Below the pieces are notes generated by a model. That model did no database searches, was not told the origin of the DNA, and saw only the letters and a list, made by a program, of their open reading frames with translations. Shown in pieces: positions 1 through 7,941 of a stretch of DNA of 64,000 nucleotides; positions within the stretch are counted from its first letter, which is position 1; each line of letters begins with the position of its first letter. The position numbers and the translations under genes are program-made. This stretch comes from Seongchinamella unica (GTDB taxonomy: Bacteria; Pseudomonadota; Gammaproteobacteria; Pseudomonadales; Halieaceae): assembly GCF_004354085.1 (NCBI RefSeq), contig NZ_SMSE01000004.1:1-64000 (forward strand), read 5' to 3'.

Positions 1-2
1 TC

Positions 3-224
3 GCTATTGTTAGTCATGGTGGTGATCTTCCTTCTGTTGTCGGATTAAGCTTCGCAACTCAATCTTATCAACTCGGGGGATCACCGCCCCTCTTCAAAAG
101 TGCGAAAGATAATTTACGTTATCTCTCTGGGAACCTTTATGACAAGGATTCAGTGCTGCGAAATTCCGGGCGAGGTCTGTTAATCAATGCAACGCGCCGT
201 ATTCACTACAACGTGTTTTTATAG
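3..224 (+). CDS. Possible 3' end of an unidentified gene cut by the window edge
   Basis: An open frame runs from the left edge to a TAG at 222-224 (73 codons, no start inside the window). The residues look protein-like (SHGGDLPSVVGLSFATQ near the edge, ending in IHYNVFL), but I recognise no family. It is less GC-rich than most of the window. Its last 19 bases overlap the 3' end of the convergent amidohydrolase remnant. It may be a real C-terminus, a remnant or chance. Confidence 0.3.
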   Translation, partial: AIVSHGGDLPSVVGLSFATQSYQLGGSPPLFKSAKDNLRYLSGNLYDKDSVLRNSGRGLLINATRRIHYNVFL

Positions 225-649
225 ATCCTGCCGTCCTTCAGGATCACGACGAAGTTATTCTCGGGGTCGGCAATCAGGTCGACGTCCATCAGCGGGTTGC
301 CGTCCACCAGAAGGATATCCGCCAACGCACCCTCCTTGATGACGCCATTCTCACCGGGATAGGGATCCCTGGCTCCAGACTGCTTGAAGAGCTGGTAATT
401 GGTGCTGGTTGCCATTTTCAACAACTCCCATGGCTCATACCAAATTTTGAGTTTTGCCAGTGACTTCCCCTGTTTGGCCGCAATCTCGGCACCATTCTGT
501 AAATCCTCGCCAAAGGCGACCTTTAGATCATACTTTTTGGCCAGTTCGTAGGCCTTTTCCGTGCCATCGATCATTGCCAGGAATTTTTGTTGTTCGAAAG
601 ATCCGTCATGAAATGGAATTCTGTCTTCATCATTCAGCAATGGTTGCAA
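206..649 (-). pseudogene. Amidohydrolase C-terminal remnant
   Basis: This 147-codon frame matches only the last third of a metal-dependent amidohydrolase (imidazolonepropionase/prolidase-like group). The typical closing segment is visible: GALADILLVDGNP, then D-rich residues and LKDGRIYKNTL. The intact paralogue at 45681-47027 ends the same way (GVIYKNTL, and NPYPGKLGVIEAGAHADLL against DPYPGENGVIKEGALADIL). The HxH metal motif and the whole N-terminal two thirds are missing. The only in-window start is a TTG, preceded four codons upstream by an in-frame TAA (659-661). It is best read as a truncated gene, not a small functional protein. Confidence 0.75.
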
Positions 650-1084
650 GCGTAGCTGTTAACCGCTTACTAAAACATGTTTTCATTGCTTCTCATCTCC
701 AGGAAAAGTGGAAGTCATGCAGAGCGACATTGTCCCTTGACAGGGTTTTGCCACCCGATTTCATCCGATCTGTTTTAGCGTGTTACCAATCATCCTTATC
801 ACCAGCCGTGCTAAAGCATGCTTGTCCGAACGTCTTATACAAGGTGTTACCGCGTTCACTATGGTCTCGAAGCCCCTTCCCTGGATCAATTGAATCGCCA
901 GCTGATCGTTGACCTGCCGCCACCGGGCCCCCGCCGAACCAGTGAGGGCACCATGGACTTGAGTGAAGAGCACTTTGGTTGGGCGTGCAATGCCGCCTCG
1001 AATGTGTCTATTTTATATAGACGGCTAAATACCGCTTGACCAGGATGGTGGACGAGATCGGAACCGATACGAAAAATCACTTTT
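650..1084. other. Gap without a recognisable gene
   Basis: About 435 bp between the amidohydrolase remnant and the first intact small gene. Several short overlapping frames exist on both strands, but none has a convincing start, ribosome binding site or family signature. The flanking truncated gene suggests decayed sequence. Confidence 0.5.
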
Positions 1085-1522
1085 TCAAGGTATTCCACGC
1101 TTACGCTCGATATAAGCGATGAAATCCTCAGAATAGGTGCTCCTATATTCCTCCCACCAGCCCTGGAATCCAGCAAATTGCAGTATCCAGTCTGCTCGCG
1201 CCAGCGCGTCCTGATCATGTTGGCGAAACGCTTGATAGGCGGACATGACAAAGAGAAACATCATCGGATCGAATCGCCTGCGGTGATCAAGCGATAATGC
1301 CTCCCTTTTGCTTTCGAGGCCCTCCCAGAAGATATGTGCCGCTTCAGGTTCAGCTGCAAGGATACGGGTAATTTCGTTCGCCGCACTGACATGGGACTCT
1401 GCCAAGCTGGCTTCAATAAGGCGGCTGTTTTGACGTATTTGAATCGCCAAATATATCAGAGTAACGACAACGGCAACCGCACTGCATATCTCTGCCAGCG
1501 CACTGAGCGCTTCCCATTTCAT
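1085..1522 (-). CDS. Small membrane-anchored protein of unknown function
   Basis: The ATG at 1522 is chosen because AGGAGG sits 7 nt upstream on the coding strand; an upstream in-frame start (1558) lacks this. The 145-residue product begins MKWEALSALAEICSAVA with one hydrophobic segment (about residues 6-30, ending LIYLAIQIRQNSRLI), followed by a soluble helical domain. I know this layout from uncharacterised proteins that are often multicopy in marine gammaproteobacteria. The stump at 5986-6207 resembles the C-terminal half of the same family (W, F, Y-rich, acidic). No enzymatic motif is visible, so no function is proposed. Confidence 0.75.
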   Translation of the reverse strand: MKWEALSALAEICSAVAVVVTLIYLAIQIRQNSRLIEASLAESHVSAANEITRILAAEPEAAHIFWEGLESKREALSLDHRRRFDPMMFLFVMSAYQAFRQHDQDALARADWILQFAGFQGWWEEYRSTYSEDFIAYIERKRGIP

Positions 1523-1716
1523 TGTTATCTCCTCCTGTGGAATCAGGAGTATTACCAAAATACCTCAGGCAACCTGCGCCACAGCTTCTATTAGTCGTCG
1601 AAAGCGGCCTCTGAGCTGGTTCAGGCGCGGATGGCACTGACGAATGGATTTACCTCAACGCAGGACCTAAACAGAGGCAATTCAACGAGAACCCTGGATC
1701 AGTAAGATGCCGTTGC

Positions 1717-2133
1717 CTAAGCCCAGCCCAGTTGCTGAAGGCTTATTGTGTCGTTCCAGATTTTCGTCATATGTCGAATTTGCGGACCTTCAAATTGCAT
1801 GACATAAGCGTAATCCGCGGCAATGACATTCCCGGTTGGTTCGCCCGGGCCGCCCGGTCCCGTCTGCGTGCCGTGAAAGACAGCGCAGGCGGTAACGCAC
1901 TGTCTTTCCTCGTCCTCTGCAAAAAACTTCAACTCATAATGCCCATCGGGTATTGGCGTGAGCAGGTTTTTCATCCACTCACAGTAATCCTGCAGCGTCG
2001 CAATATCTGCGAGTGCACCGGTTTGTGACGAAAACGTTGCTTGCGGAAGGCAATACGCCTGGCATTTTTCCCAACCGGCACCGGTTTCACAAGCCTCAAA
2101 AAACTCTCTTGCCTGATCAAGGTTCGCACTCAT
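1717..2133 (-). CDS. SnoaL-like / NTF2-fold protein
   Basis: This 138-residue protein has the length and pattern of SnoaL-like polyketide-cyclase/ester-cyclase folds: an N-terminal helix (DQAREFFEACETGAGW), a loop with C and H residues, a WMK helix, a central beta segment (YELKFFAEDEE) and a terminal IRHMTKIWND strand. Members are cone-shaped alpha+beta barrels that act as cyclases, isomerases or binding proteins, so the substrate cannot be deduced. There is no signal peptide. It is followed at some distance by the unknown small membrane gene and has no clear operon partner. Confidence 0.7.
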   Translation of the reverse strand: MSANLDQAREFFEACETGAGWEKCQAYCLPQATFSSQTGALADIATLQDYCEWMKNLLTPIPDGHYELKFFAEDEERQCVTACAVFHGTQTGPGGPGEPTGNVIAADYAYVMQFEGPQIRHMTKIWNDTISLQQLGWA

Positions 2134-2438
2134 AATTTACTCTACCCTGTTTTTGCATGCGTTGAATTCTACCCTTGATGCAATATCCATGTATCGGACA
2201 TGAAATTTCTGGAGCCGAATTCAGACTTGTATAGAGTGTAGACCAAATATCTTGCAGTAGGCGAAAGCGGCCGATCCCGAGCCAGAGTGGACAGTCAGTA
2301 GCGATGGTCTTTTCCCTGTGTCCGCAGGCCAGGCGAAAACCACTACCATCGCCAACGTGCGTGCAGTAACAGGCGGAACCTCAGTACAAATGCACCCTTT
2401 CGTGTCACGTCACGGTTTTCCAGTTTTCATACTCCAAA
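2134..2438. other. Gap without a recognisable gene
   Basis: About 305 bp between the RidA-like gene and the SnoaL-like gene, both on the minus strand. Small frames exist on both strands but none has family signatures or a good ribosome binding site. It presumably includes the promoter of the SnoaL-like gene. Confidence 0.5.
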
Positions 2439-2903
2439 TCATTCATCCCCGGATTGCAGTGCCGCGATACACTCAAGTTCGACGCGCGCACCAAGCGCAA
2501 GCCCAGATGCTGCAAAGGCACTTCGAGCAGGGTATCGTCCTCCCTCAAAGTAGGATGCGTATATCTCGTTGAAGACGGGCCACTCTGCAATGTCGGCCAA
2601 GAATACCGTGCATTTAATAATGTCATTCATATCCAGTTCATGGCGCTTCAATGTCGTTTTGATATTTTCCATGGTTTGTTTCGACTCGGGCTCTATTCCT
2701 CCTTCAACCAGCTTCCCGCCTGCGTCTGTTCCCAGGTCACCGGACATATAGAGAACGCCTCCGTAAGCCACCGCCTCGGAAAACGGATAATCCGGGTACT
2801 TTGCCGAAGGAAAAATTACAGGATCAGCTCCAGAAGTGGTGCTTGCAATTAACATCAGGGCACATAAGTACCCCAGCTGTTTTTTTATCTGCGTAACGTT
2901 CAT
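2439..2903 (-). CDS. Exported RidA/YjgF/UK114-family protein
   Basis: The start at 2903 (MNVTQIKKQLGYL) is preferred over an in-frame ATG at 2921 because AGAGG lies 9 nt upstream of 2903 and nothing useful precedes 2921. The first ~25 residues form a signal peptide (KK, then LGYLCALMLIASTTSGA). The mature part is a complete RidA-type domain: YMSGDLGTDAGGKLVEGGIE, QTMENIKTTLKRHELDMNDIIKCTVFL, then ARSAFAASGLALGARVELECIA. RidA proteins hydrolyse reactive enamines/imines, usually in the cytosol; exported versions are less well understood. The RidA arginine is replaced by V in GARVELE (canonical G-A-x-V-E-I-E is close), so deaminase activity is not assured. Confidence 0.8.
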   Translation of the reverse strand: MNVTQIKKQLGYLCALMLIASTTSGADPVIFPSAKYPDYPFSEAVAYGGVLYMSGDLGTDAGGKLVEGGIEPESKQTMENIKTTLKRHELDMNDIIKCTVFLADIAEWPVFNEIYASYFEGGRYPARSAFAASGLALGARVELECIAALQSGDE

Positions 2904-2966
2904 GTTTAAAGACCTCTTCATTAAAACGATTTTGGTTGCAAAGTGTTTATCCAGCTTCCGCTAACA

Positions 2967-3686
2967 TCAGTAAATTCCGGGAATCAGTCGATAGCGGACG
3001 CGCTGTGCATAATCTGGATAGCCAGGTAACTCAGCCTGTAAAGTCTGATCCTCAAGTTGGGTTCTAATCACCGCGATAACTGACGCAACCATCGCCGGAA
3101 CCAGCGCCCATACAGACCCAAGGGCAAGGACAATACCGAAGAGTCCAAGAATATTCCCCGCATAACCCGGATGCCTCACAAGCGCGTACGGCCCGCTGTC
3201 ACACACGACATGGCCCCGATTCACTTCAATGCACACGACGCTATAGAAATAGCGATTCTCTATTAGAGCCCATGCAGCAAAGGCATAGCCGAGAGAGACC
3301 AGGAAAAAACCATTCAGGATGAGCCATGGCGAAAATTCACTGGACCAGTGAAAGCGATGATCCAGGCCTGCCACCAGGACCATAGGGTATCCAATACTCA
3401 CAGCCATCAGGGGAGCGAGTACTTTATCCCAGGATTTGGCATTCTGGATAATTCCCCGATCTTGTCGTTCTGCGGTTAAGCCGGGATGCCGCTGTTCTGC
3501 CAACATGCGTCCCCCGATGCCAGCGCCCAGAATCAGTATGGAATATAGCCACGCCTGCCACCAGCCGAGGTCGCCGCCGCAAACCAATAAGATCAATGGA
3601 ATCAGGAGATACGCCAGCACCAACTTGACCCACTGGCGGGTGGATGCTCCCTGAGGTTTCGCTTCATTATTCGTCTTCGCTGGCAA
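2967..3686 (-). CDS. ICMT/PEMT-type membrane methyltransferase family protein
   Basis: The 239 residues contain about five hydrophobic segments and a C-terminal block typical of isoprenylcysteine carboxyl methyltransferase-like proteins: GPYALVRHPGYAGNILG (SAM-binding RHP motif) and EDQTLQAELPGYPDYAQRVRYRLIPGIY. Bacterial members lack prenylated-protein substrates and methylate unknown lipids or small molecules at the inner membrane. The N-terminal tail is short and polar. It lies 45 bp upstream of the RidA-like gene on the same strand and could be co-transcribed. Confidence 0.8.
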   Translation of the reverse strand: MPAKTNNEAKPQGASTRQWVKLVLAYLLIPLILLVCGGDLGWWQAWLYSILILGAGIGGRMLAEQRHPGLTAERQDRGIIQNAKSWDKVLAPLMAVSIGYPMVLVAGLDHRFHWSSEFSPWLILNGFFLVSLGYAFAAWALIENRYFYSVVCIEVNRGHVVCDSGPYALVRHPGYAGNILGLFGIVLALGSVWALVPAMVASVIAVIRTQLEDQTLQAELPGYPDYAQRVRYRLIPGIY

Positions 3687-3827
3687 GAGATTCTCCGGTT
3701 CGTTTTCAGCAAGAGTTTGCTATATACCGAAAAACGAACATTAAGGCTTTTCAAGCGCCCTTTCGACTCCTAATATTAACGCTAAATCTGGTATCTGTTT
3801 CAGTGACAGGCTCTAGCGGAGGGGCTT

Positions 3828-4106
3828 ATGGCCAGCGCGCGTCGAACTCTGCATACGCAACCGGGCCTCGCCACCATGGCGATAGTGCCCGCCATTTTTC
3901 TGGTACAGGTTACCATCGTACCAACGACTTACACCGATTACTGGGAACTGGCCAAGTCAGCAATTCCAGCAAATGAAGGCTCCGAGACCGAACTGCTCTG
4001 GATCCTCGAGGGAACTCTACTGACGCAGATTGACATCGCTTTTCTATTTCCTGCGCTGATAGCTCTGTTGATATATCCAGACTATCCCAAAACAGTAATT
4101 GGCTGA
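3828..4106 (+). CDS. Putative small two-helix membrane protein
   Basis: A GGAGG-like sequence (AGCGGAGGGG) lies just upstream of the ATG. The 92-residue product has two hydrophobic segments (around residues 15-33 and 68-86). Its stop is 7 nt before the ATG of the methyltransferase gene, which suggests translational coupling. I recognise no family. It sits in a zone rich in gene remnants, so it could be part of a decayed larger gene; the upstream frame was not convincing. Confidence 0.4.
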   Translation: MASARRTLHTQPGLATMAIVPAIFLVQVTIVPTTYTDYWELAKSAIPANEGSETELLWILEGTLLTQIDIAFLFPALIALLIYPDYPKTVIG

Positions 4107-4113
4107 ACAAGGC

Positions 4114-4812
4114 ATGGAATCAAATTCGAAGGCAGTTGAACTCTATACGCTCAGAAGCAGAAGTTACCTTCGTTTCATAAATGCCGTGGCATATCCGCAA
4201 GGCATAAGTGCTTATTTTCAACAATCACCACATCTTGAAGAGGATATGCGTGTTCTTGATGCAGGCTGTGGAACAGGCATTGCCACACTGGCAGTGCGCA
4301 AGGCTATGCTTGCTCGTGGGATTCAGCCAGGGAACATAAACGGCTTCGACATTACGCCCAAAATGCTTGCCACTTTTCGGAGTAATCTGCGAAAACAGGC
4401 CATTGGAGGGATTGAAGTCGTACAAGCTGACGTGCTTGAGCTGGGCACGCTTCCAGACTCCTGGAGAAGCTATGACCTGATAATCTCCGCCGCAATGATG
4501 GAATACATATCTCCTGAGCGTCTGGTGGAAGCCTTGTCAGGTCTCAGGTCACTTCTGGGCGATACGGGTACTCTCGTGCTCTTCATCACGCGAAGAAACT
4601 GGCTGACGAGACTGCTCATCGGTAAATGGTGGCACGCCAACTGTTATCGACACTCGGAGTTGGAGGCATACTTGCACCGTGCAGGTTTCCCCCGCATCAC
4701 ATTTGGCAGTTTTCCGTTTCCCTATAAACACCTTTCCGTTTGGGGCTACATCGTTGAGGCAAGCCAGGTTTCGACATGCTCTTTAGCAGATGAACGCGCA
4801 CTCCCAGTGTGA
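4114..4812 (+). CDS. Class I SAM-dependent methyltransferase
   Basis: The 232-residue product has SAM-binding motif I (VLDAGCGTGIATLAV, about residues 45-60), an acidic motif II region (NGFDITPKML), and VVQADVLELG followed by YDLIISAAMMEYI (motif post-I/IV). The C-terminus ends soon after a beta strand. The fold is clear; the substrate is not. The ATG at 4114 is chosen; a TTG at 4099 would overlap the previous stop. It is probably co-transcribed with the small membrane protein ORF just upstream. Confidence 0.8.
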   Translation: MESNSKAVELYTLRSRSYLRFINAVAYPQGISAYFQQSPHLEEDMRVLDAGCGTGIATLAVRKAMLARGIQPGNINGFDITPKMLATFRSNLRKQAIGGIEVVQADVLELGTLPDSWRSYDLIISAAMMEYISPERLVEALSGLRSLLGDTGTLVLFITRRNWLTRLLIGKWWHANCYRHSELEAYLHRAGFPRITFGSFPFPYKHLSVWGYIVEASQVSTCSLADERALPV

Positions 4813-5016
4813 GCAGTCTGGCTCCACCACTAAAACAGCGCTACAGCAGCCTATCGGATAAAGGCCAGCGAGTCGAAGACGCTGCCAGCATCGAGACTAC
4901 AGCCAGTAGCCACAAGAGAAGCAGCATCGGATTTACTGGCAGAAAAAGCTACACATTCGATCGAGCGCGGATAATTGGTCATCATTGTCCCCGATACCCT
5001 CTGGAGAGAAACATTG

Positions 5017-5908
5017 ATGCGATGGCATTGCCAACGACGGTTCGCTCAGCAGCTACTTGTCCTGGTGTTATCCCCATTCCTGCTTTGTCATCAGGCAGTT
5101 GCTGGGCCGGACGAGGCATTCCCTCCAGCGATTACTGAACTGACTATCGACAGCGGGGGCTACAGGCTCCCTGCTCTGGCGTATCTGGCTAACGGGAAAG
5201 GACCGCATCCCACAGTTGTCCTGTTACACGGTTTTTCAGGCAGCGAAAAAACCTTGATCTCGCACAGTCCCTTCGCGGGATCGGCTTTAACGTTGTCTTC
5301 TTTCACTACCGGGGCGCCTGGGGAGCGGACGGCGAATACTCTGTCGTCTCGCTACCGGATGACGCGGCTGCTGTACTGCAATTCCTGAGGTCGCCCGATC
5401 ACGCCCAACGGCTAAGAGTGGATACCAGGCATCTGTCCCTGTTGGGCACTCCATGGGCGGTTACGCTTCATTGGCTGCAGGTTCGAGTGACACGGCGATT
5501 GTCTGTGTCGGTGCTATGGCCCCCGGCAACCTCGGTGACTTCAAACGGGCTATCGAAGTCGGCAACGAAACCGGTGACTGGATCATGGACTGCGCCGACA
5601 GTCTGTTTATGTTACGCGGGTACTCCGGCGCAAAGATGAAGCGAGAGCTTGTCGAGGTTGATCTTCAGGACGTTGATCTTAGGACTTACGGTCCCGGCCT
5701 GGTCGCCAAGTCGGTCTTCCTGATCGTGGGTGACAAGGATATTGTGACCCCTGCCGATACCATGTTCAGTCCAATCGTGGAATCCTACCGGCGAACCGCC
5801 AACCTGGCGCTGGAAACGCACGTGATCAGTGGGGATCACTCTTTTTCCTGGGGCAGGAAAGAACTGACCGACCTGGTGAAAGACTGGATGCTTCGCGACT
5901 GTCGGTAA
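5017..5908 (+). pseudogene. Alpha/beta hydrolase with a signal peptide, broken by two -1 frameshifts
   Basis: The ATG at 5017 follows GGAGAG with 8-nt spacing and starts a signal peptide (LLVLVLSPFLLCHQAVA). The dienelactone-hydrolase/esterase pattern then runs across three frames: VVLLHGFSGSEK in frame 1, a shift at the A run 5246-5251, an open stretch ending HLSLLG in a second frame, a missing base near 5447 that breaks the nucleophile elbow (GHSMGGY would be restored by one C), and MGGYASLAAGS through GDKDIVTPAD and SGDHSF in the last frame. Adding one base at each point gives a full-length hydrolase of about 297 residues with Ser, Asp and His of the triad. It could be a recent pseudogene or two assembly errors. 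Confidence 0.75.
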
Positions 5909-5985
5909 GCCAGGAATACTGCTGCATCAAGGTTGACCACTAATGATACTGAGATCGTCAAAGGCGGCGGGTGTTCCAATGATAA

Positions 5986-6207
5986 TTACGGTTCTGGCTC
6001 CTCGTTCATCAGCTTGTCGACGGCGCTGGTGAACGACACCGCGTAGTAGGCGCCGGCACGCTGCCAGATCCTGCGAAACCCGGGCTGATGCATGATGTGA
6101 TGAAAGGTTTTCCAGCGATTCTCGAAGAAATCATCGTCTATCGCACCTGACTGACGATGCAGGTAGAGGCCCTCATAGAGATTAACGACCTGACCCGCGA
6201 TCAACAT
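5986..6207 (-). pseudogene. C-terminal remnant of a small membrane-anchored protein family
   Basis: A 73-codon frame (VVNLYEGLYLHRQSGAID, then FFENRWKTF) looks like the C-terminal half of the family represented intact at 1085-1522. The N-terminal membrane segment is absent. The upstream boundary abuts the start of the next remnant at 6206 on the opposite strand, so the two fragments are joined back to back at a rearrangement point. Confidence 0.5.
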
Positions 6208-6412
6208 GAACTGCGCTTTTATGGAGCAGGACGTCGTGTCGATACTGGCCCAACTTGACAGCGAGGACCTCGCCCTATTGGCATCACTAATGGCGGAAGG
6301 AAAAATGGTGTCGCAAATCGTTCAGAGATTTTCGCTGGAAGAGACTGCGCGGGCAATAGCCTATTCAGAAACCGGTCGCGCTCGCGGCAAGATCATTGTC
6401 GGGATGCATTAG
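6206..6412 (+). pseudogene. C-terminal remnant of a zinc-type (quinone oxidoreductase) dehydrogenase
   Basis: The 68 codons match the final segment of MDR-superfamily NAD(P)H:quinone oxidoreductases: DLALLASLMAEGKMV, then RFSLEETARAIAYSETGRARGKIIV. The catalytic domain and the Rossmann GxGxxG region are missing. It is a stump without independent function, joined directly to the previous remnant. Confidence 0.7.
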
Positions 6413-6444
6413 CGCTGGCCTCGCCTGGTCCCTCGCCGTGGGCG

Positions 6445-6789
6445 ATGGTATTCGTGGCCAACTGGTGGGGGTTCTTCCGCTGGAGCGATAATCCCGAGTG
6501 GTCGTTTCCGCAATTCCTGTTCCTCATTTTCTGGAGCACGATGCATTATTTACTGGCTGTATCCATTTACCCCTACGAATTCCTGGATCAATACAGCGAG
6601 GAGATGCAGGAGAAGTTCCTGTTGCGGGCGATGTTGGTCATGATAGTCGCTGATCTGGCGGAGAACTCCGTACGCGGGGAGCTGCTTGACCCCTGGTATT
6701 ACCCCGTTTTTATGGGCTCACTTGGCGCGCTCTGCCTGGCGCCACCCCGAGACCGCACCCGCCTGGGCGCGGACCCAGGCGGGCGTTGA
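6445..6789 (+). pseudogene. Internal fragment of a multi-TM protein family
   Basis: Residues from about 6448 to 6735 (NWWGFFRWSDNPEWSFPQFL, then LLAVSIYPYEF) align with the intact membrane protein at 15270-15845 (IWWGMFWWSKQVDWSFFEFL, LAASLLFPWEL). The first two membrane segments and the C-terminus are missing, and the reading frame ends in unrelated Arg/Pro-rich residues. It is a truncated paralogue left in the degraded zone. Confidence 0.65.
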
Positions 6790-6869
6790 TAACCGCTGTC
6801 ACGAGAGCGAGTGCGAGGCTGCCGCCCTGATGCCTTATCAGGGCTGTTCGACGGCAGCCTCGGCGCGCC

Positions 6870-7847
6870 CTAGAAAAATACGGGGAACTTGCGCTTGCTG
6901 GCCAGCCTGTCCATGCCGGCCTGGATCCGGGCCTCAATGTCCTCATAGACGCTGTCAACGTAGGCTTCGTCATCGGCCAGCGACTTGTCGCTGCTCAGGT
7001 AGACCGGCTCCAGCAACTCCGTGCGGATCTTGGCCGGCAAGGGGATGTGCTGGAACGGCGTCAGGTGCAGGGCGACGCCAAAGGGCCAGCTCAGGGTGAC
7101 CGGCGCCAGGTCACTACGCATCCGTTCCTTGAGTTTCAGCGCCCTGGCCAGCGGCCGTCCTTCCGACAGCACGAACAGGGTGTCATGGCCACCGACGGTG
7201 GCGACCGGCACGATGGGCACACCGCTTTGTATCGCCAGGCGGATAAAACCCTTGCGCCCACCCAGTACTGCGGTGTCACGCTTGCTCCAACTCCGGTAGG
7301 CGTCCACTTCGCCACCCGGCCAGAGGACCACGTCGTCACCTTTCTCGAAGGCGGCCTGGATGTTCTCCCGCCGGGGGGAAATAACCCCCATACGACGGAA
7401 GTAGTCACCCAATTTGGGAGACTTCATCAATACGTCGTGGGCAGTGCCGTGCAGCGGACGCTCCGCCCCGAAATGACGCCACCAGGAAAAGACCAGGGTC
7501 CAGGCGTCCATGGTCAGGGGACCACCCGAGTGAACACCGATCAACAGCACCGGTTCGTCGGGGATACGGTCCCAGCCGTCAACCTCCAGCCTGAAGTAAT
7601 GATCCATGAGCCGGTTCCAGATACCCATCTGACGCGTCATGGCATCGGGATCCGGCCCATCAAGGCCCTCCCGGGGCCCGGTAACCGGCGGCCTGGGGGC
7701 GGGTTTCGCCTTTGTCTTGCGTGGATTGGCCTTGCGCTTGCTTGCAGCTGGCTTTTTCGCAGCTGCCCGCTTGCTGGTGGTTTTCGTTGCCTTGCCTGCC
7801 GGCCTGGACCCAACTGAGCGGGTCGCACGTGTCTTTGTTGCTGCCAT
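6870..7847 (-). CDS. Lysophospholipid acyltransferase-like protein with a histone H1-like tail
   Basis: Residues ~4-58 form a Lys/Ala/Pro/Arg-rich tail (KRAAAKKPAASKRKANP) like histone H1 or AlgP-type tails. Residues ~75-325 form a PlsC/LPLAT domain of the MGAT-like group: LLIGVHSGGPLTMDAW (catalytic His), then GVISPRRENIQAAFEKG, VVLWPGGEVDAYRSW (acceptor-binding motif) and VPIVPVATVGGHDTLF. Enzymes of this fold esterify lysophospholipids or diacylglycerol at the cytoplasmic face of the membrane. The tail is not part of the family and could bind nucleic acid, anionic lipid or storage granules. A GGAGGAAG-like sequence precedes the ATG. Confidence 0.8.
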   Translation of the reverse strand: MAATKTRATRSVGSRPAGKATKTTSKRAAAKKPAASKRKANPRKTKAKPAPRPPVTGPREGLDGPDPDAMTRQMGIWNRLMDHYFRLEVDGWDRIPDEPVLLIGVHSGGPLTMDAWTLVFSWWRHFGAERPLHGTAHDVLMKSPKLGDYFRRMGVISPRRENIQAAFEKGDDVVLWPGGEVDAYRSWSKRDTAVLGGRKGFIRLAIQSGVPIVPVATVGGHDTLFVLSEGRPLARALKLKERMRSDLAPVTLSWPFGVALHLTPFQHIPLPAKIRTELLEPVYLSSDKSLADDEAYVDSVYEDIEARIQAGMDRLASKRKFPVFF

Positions 7848-7941
7848 GATGGCTTCCTCCTGTTGAGGGAATGACCCCGGTTAATCCGCGGCCACTTCCG
7901 AATCAATGTCCCGCCCCGATTCGAAGCAGGTCTTTACTGGT

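Noticed and set aside
454-1251. Overlapping short frames at 454-912, 818-1039 and 886-1251
   Set aside because: No ribosome binding site, no family pattern, mutually overlapping on both strands.
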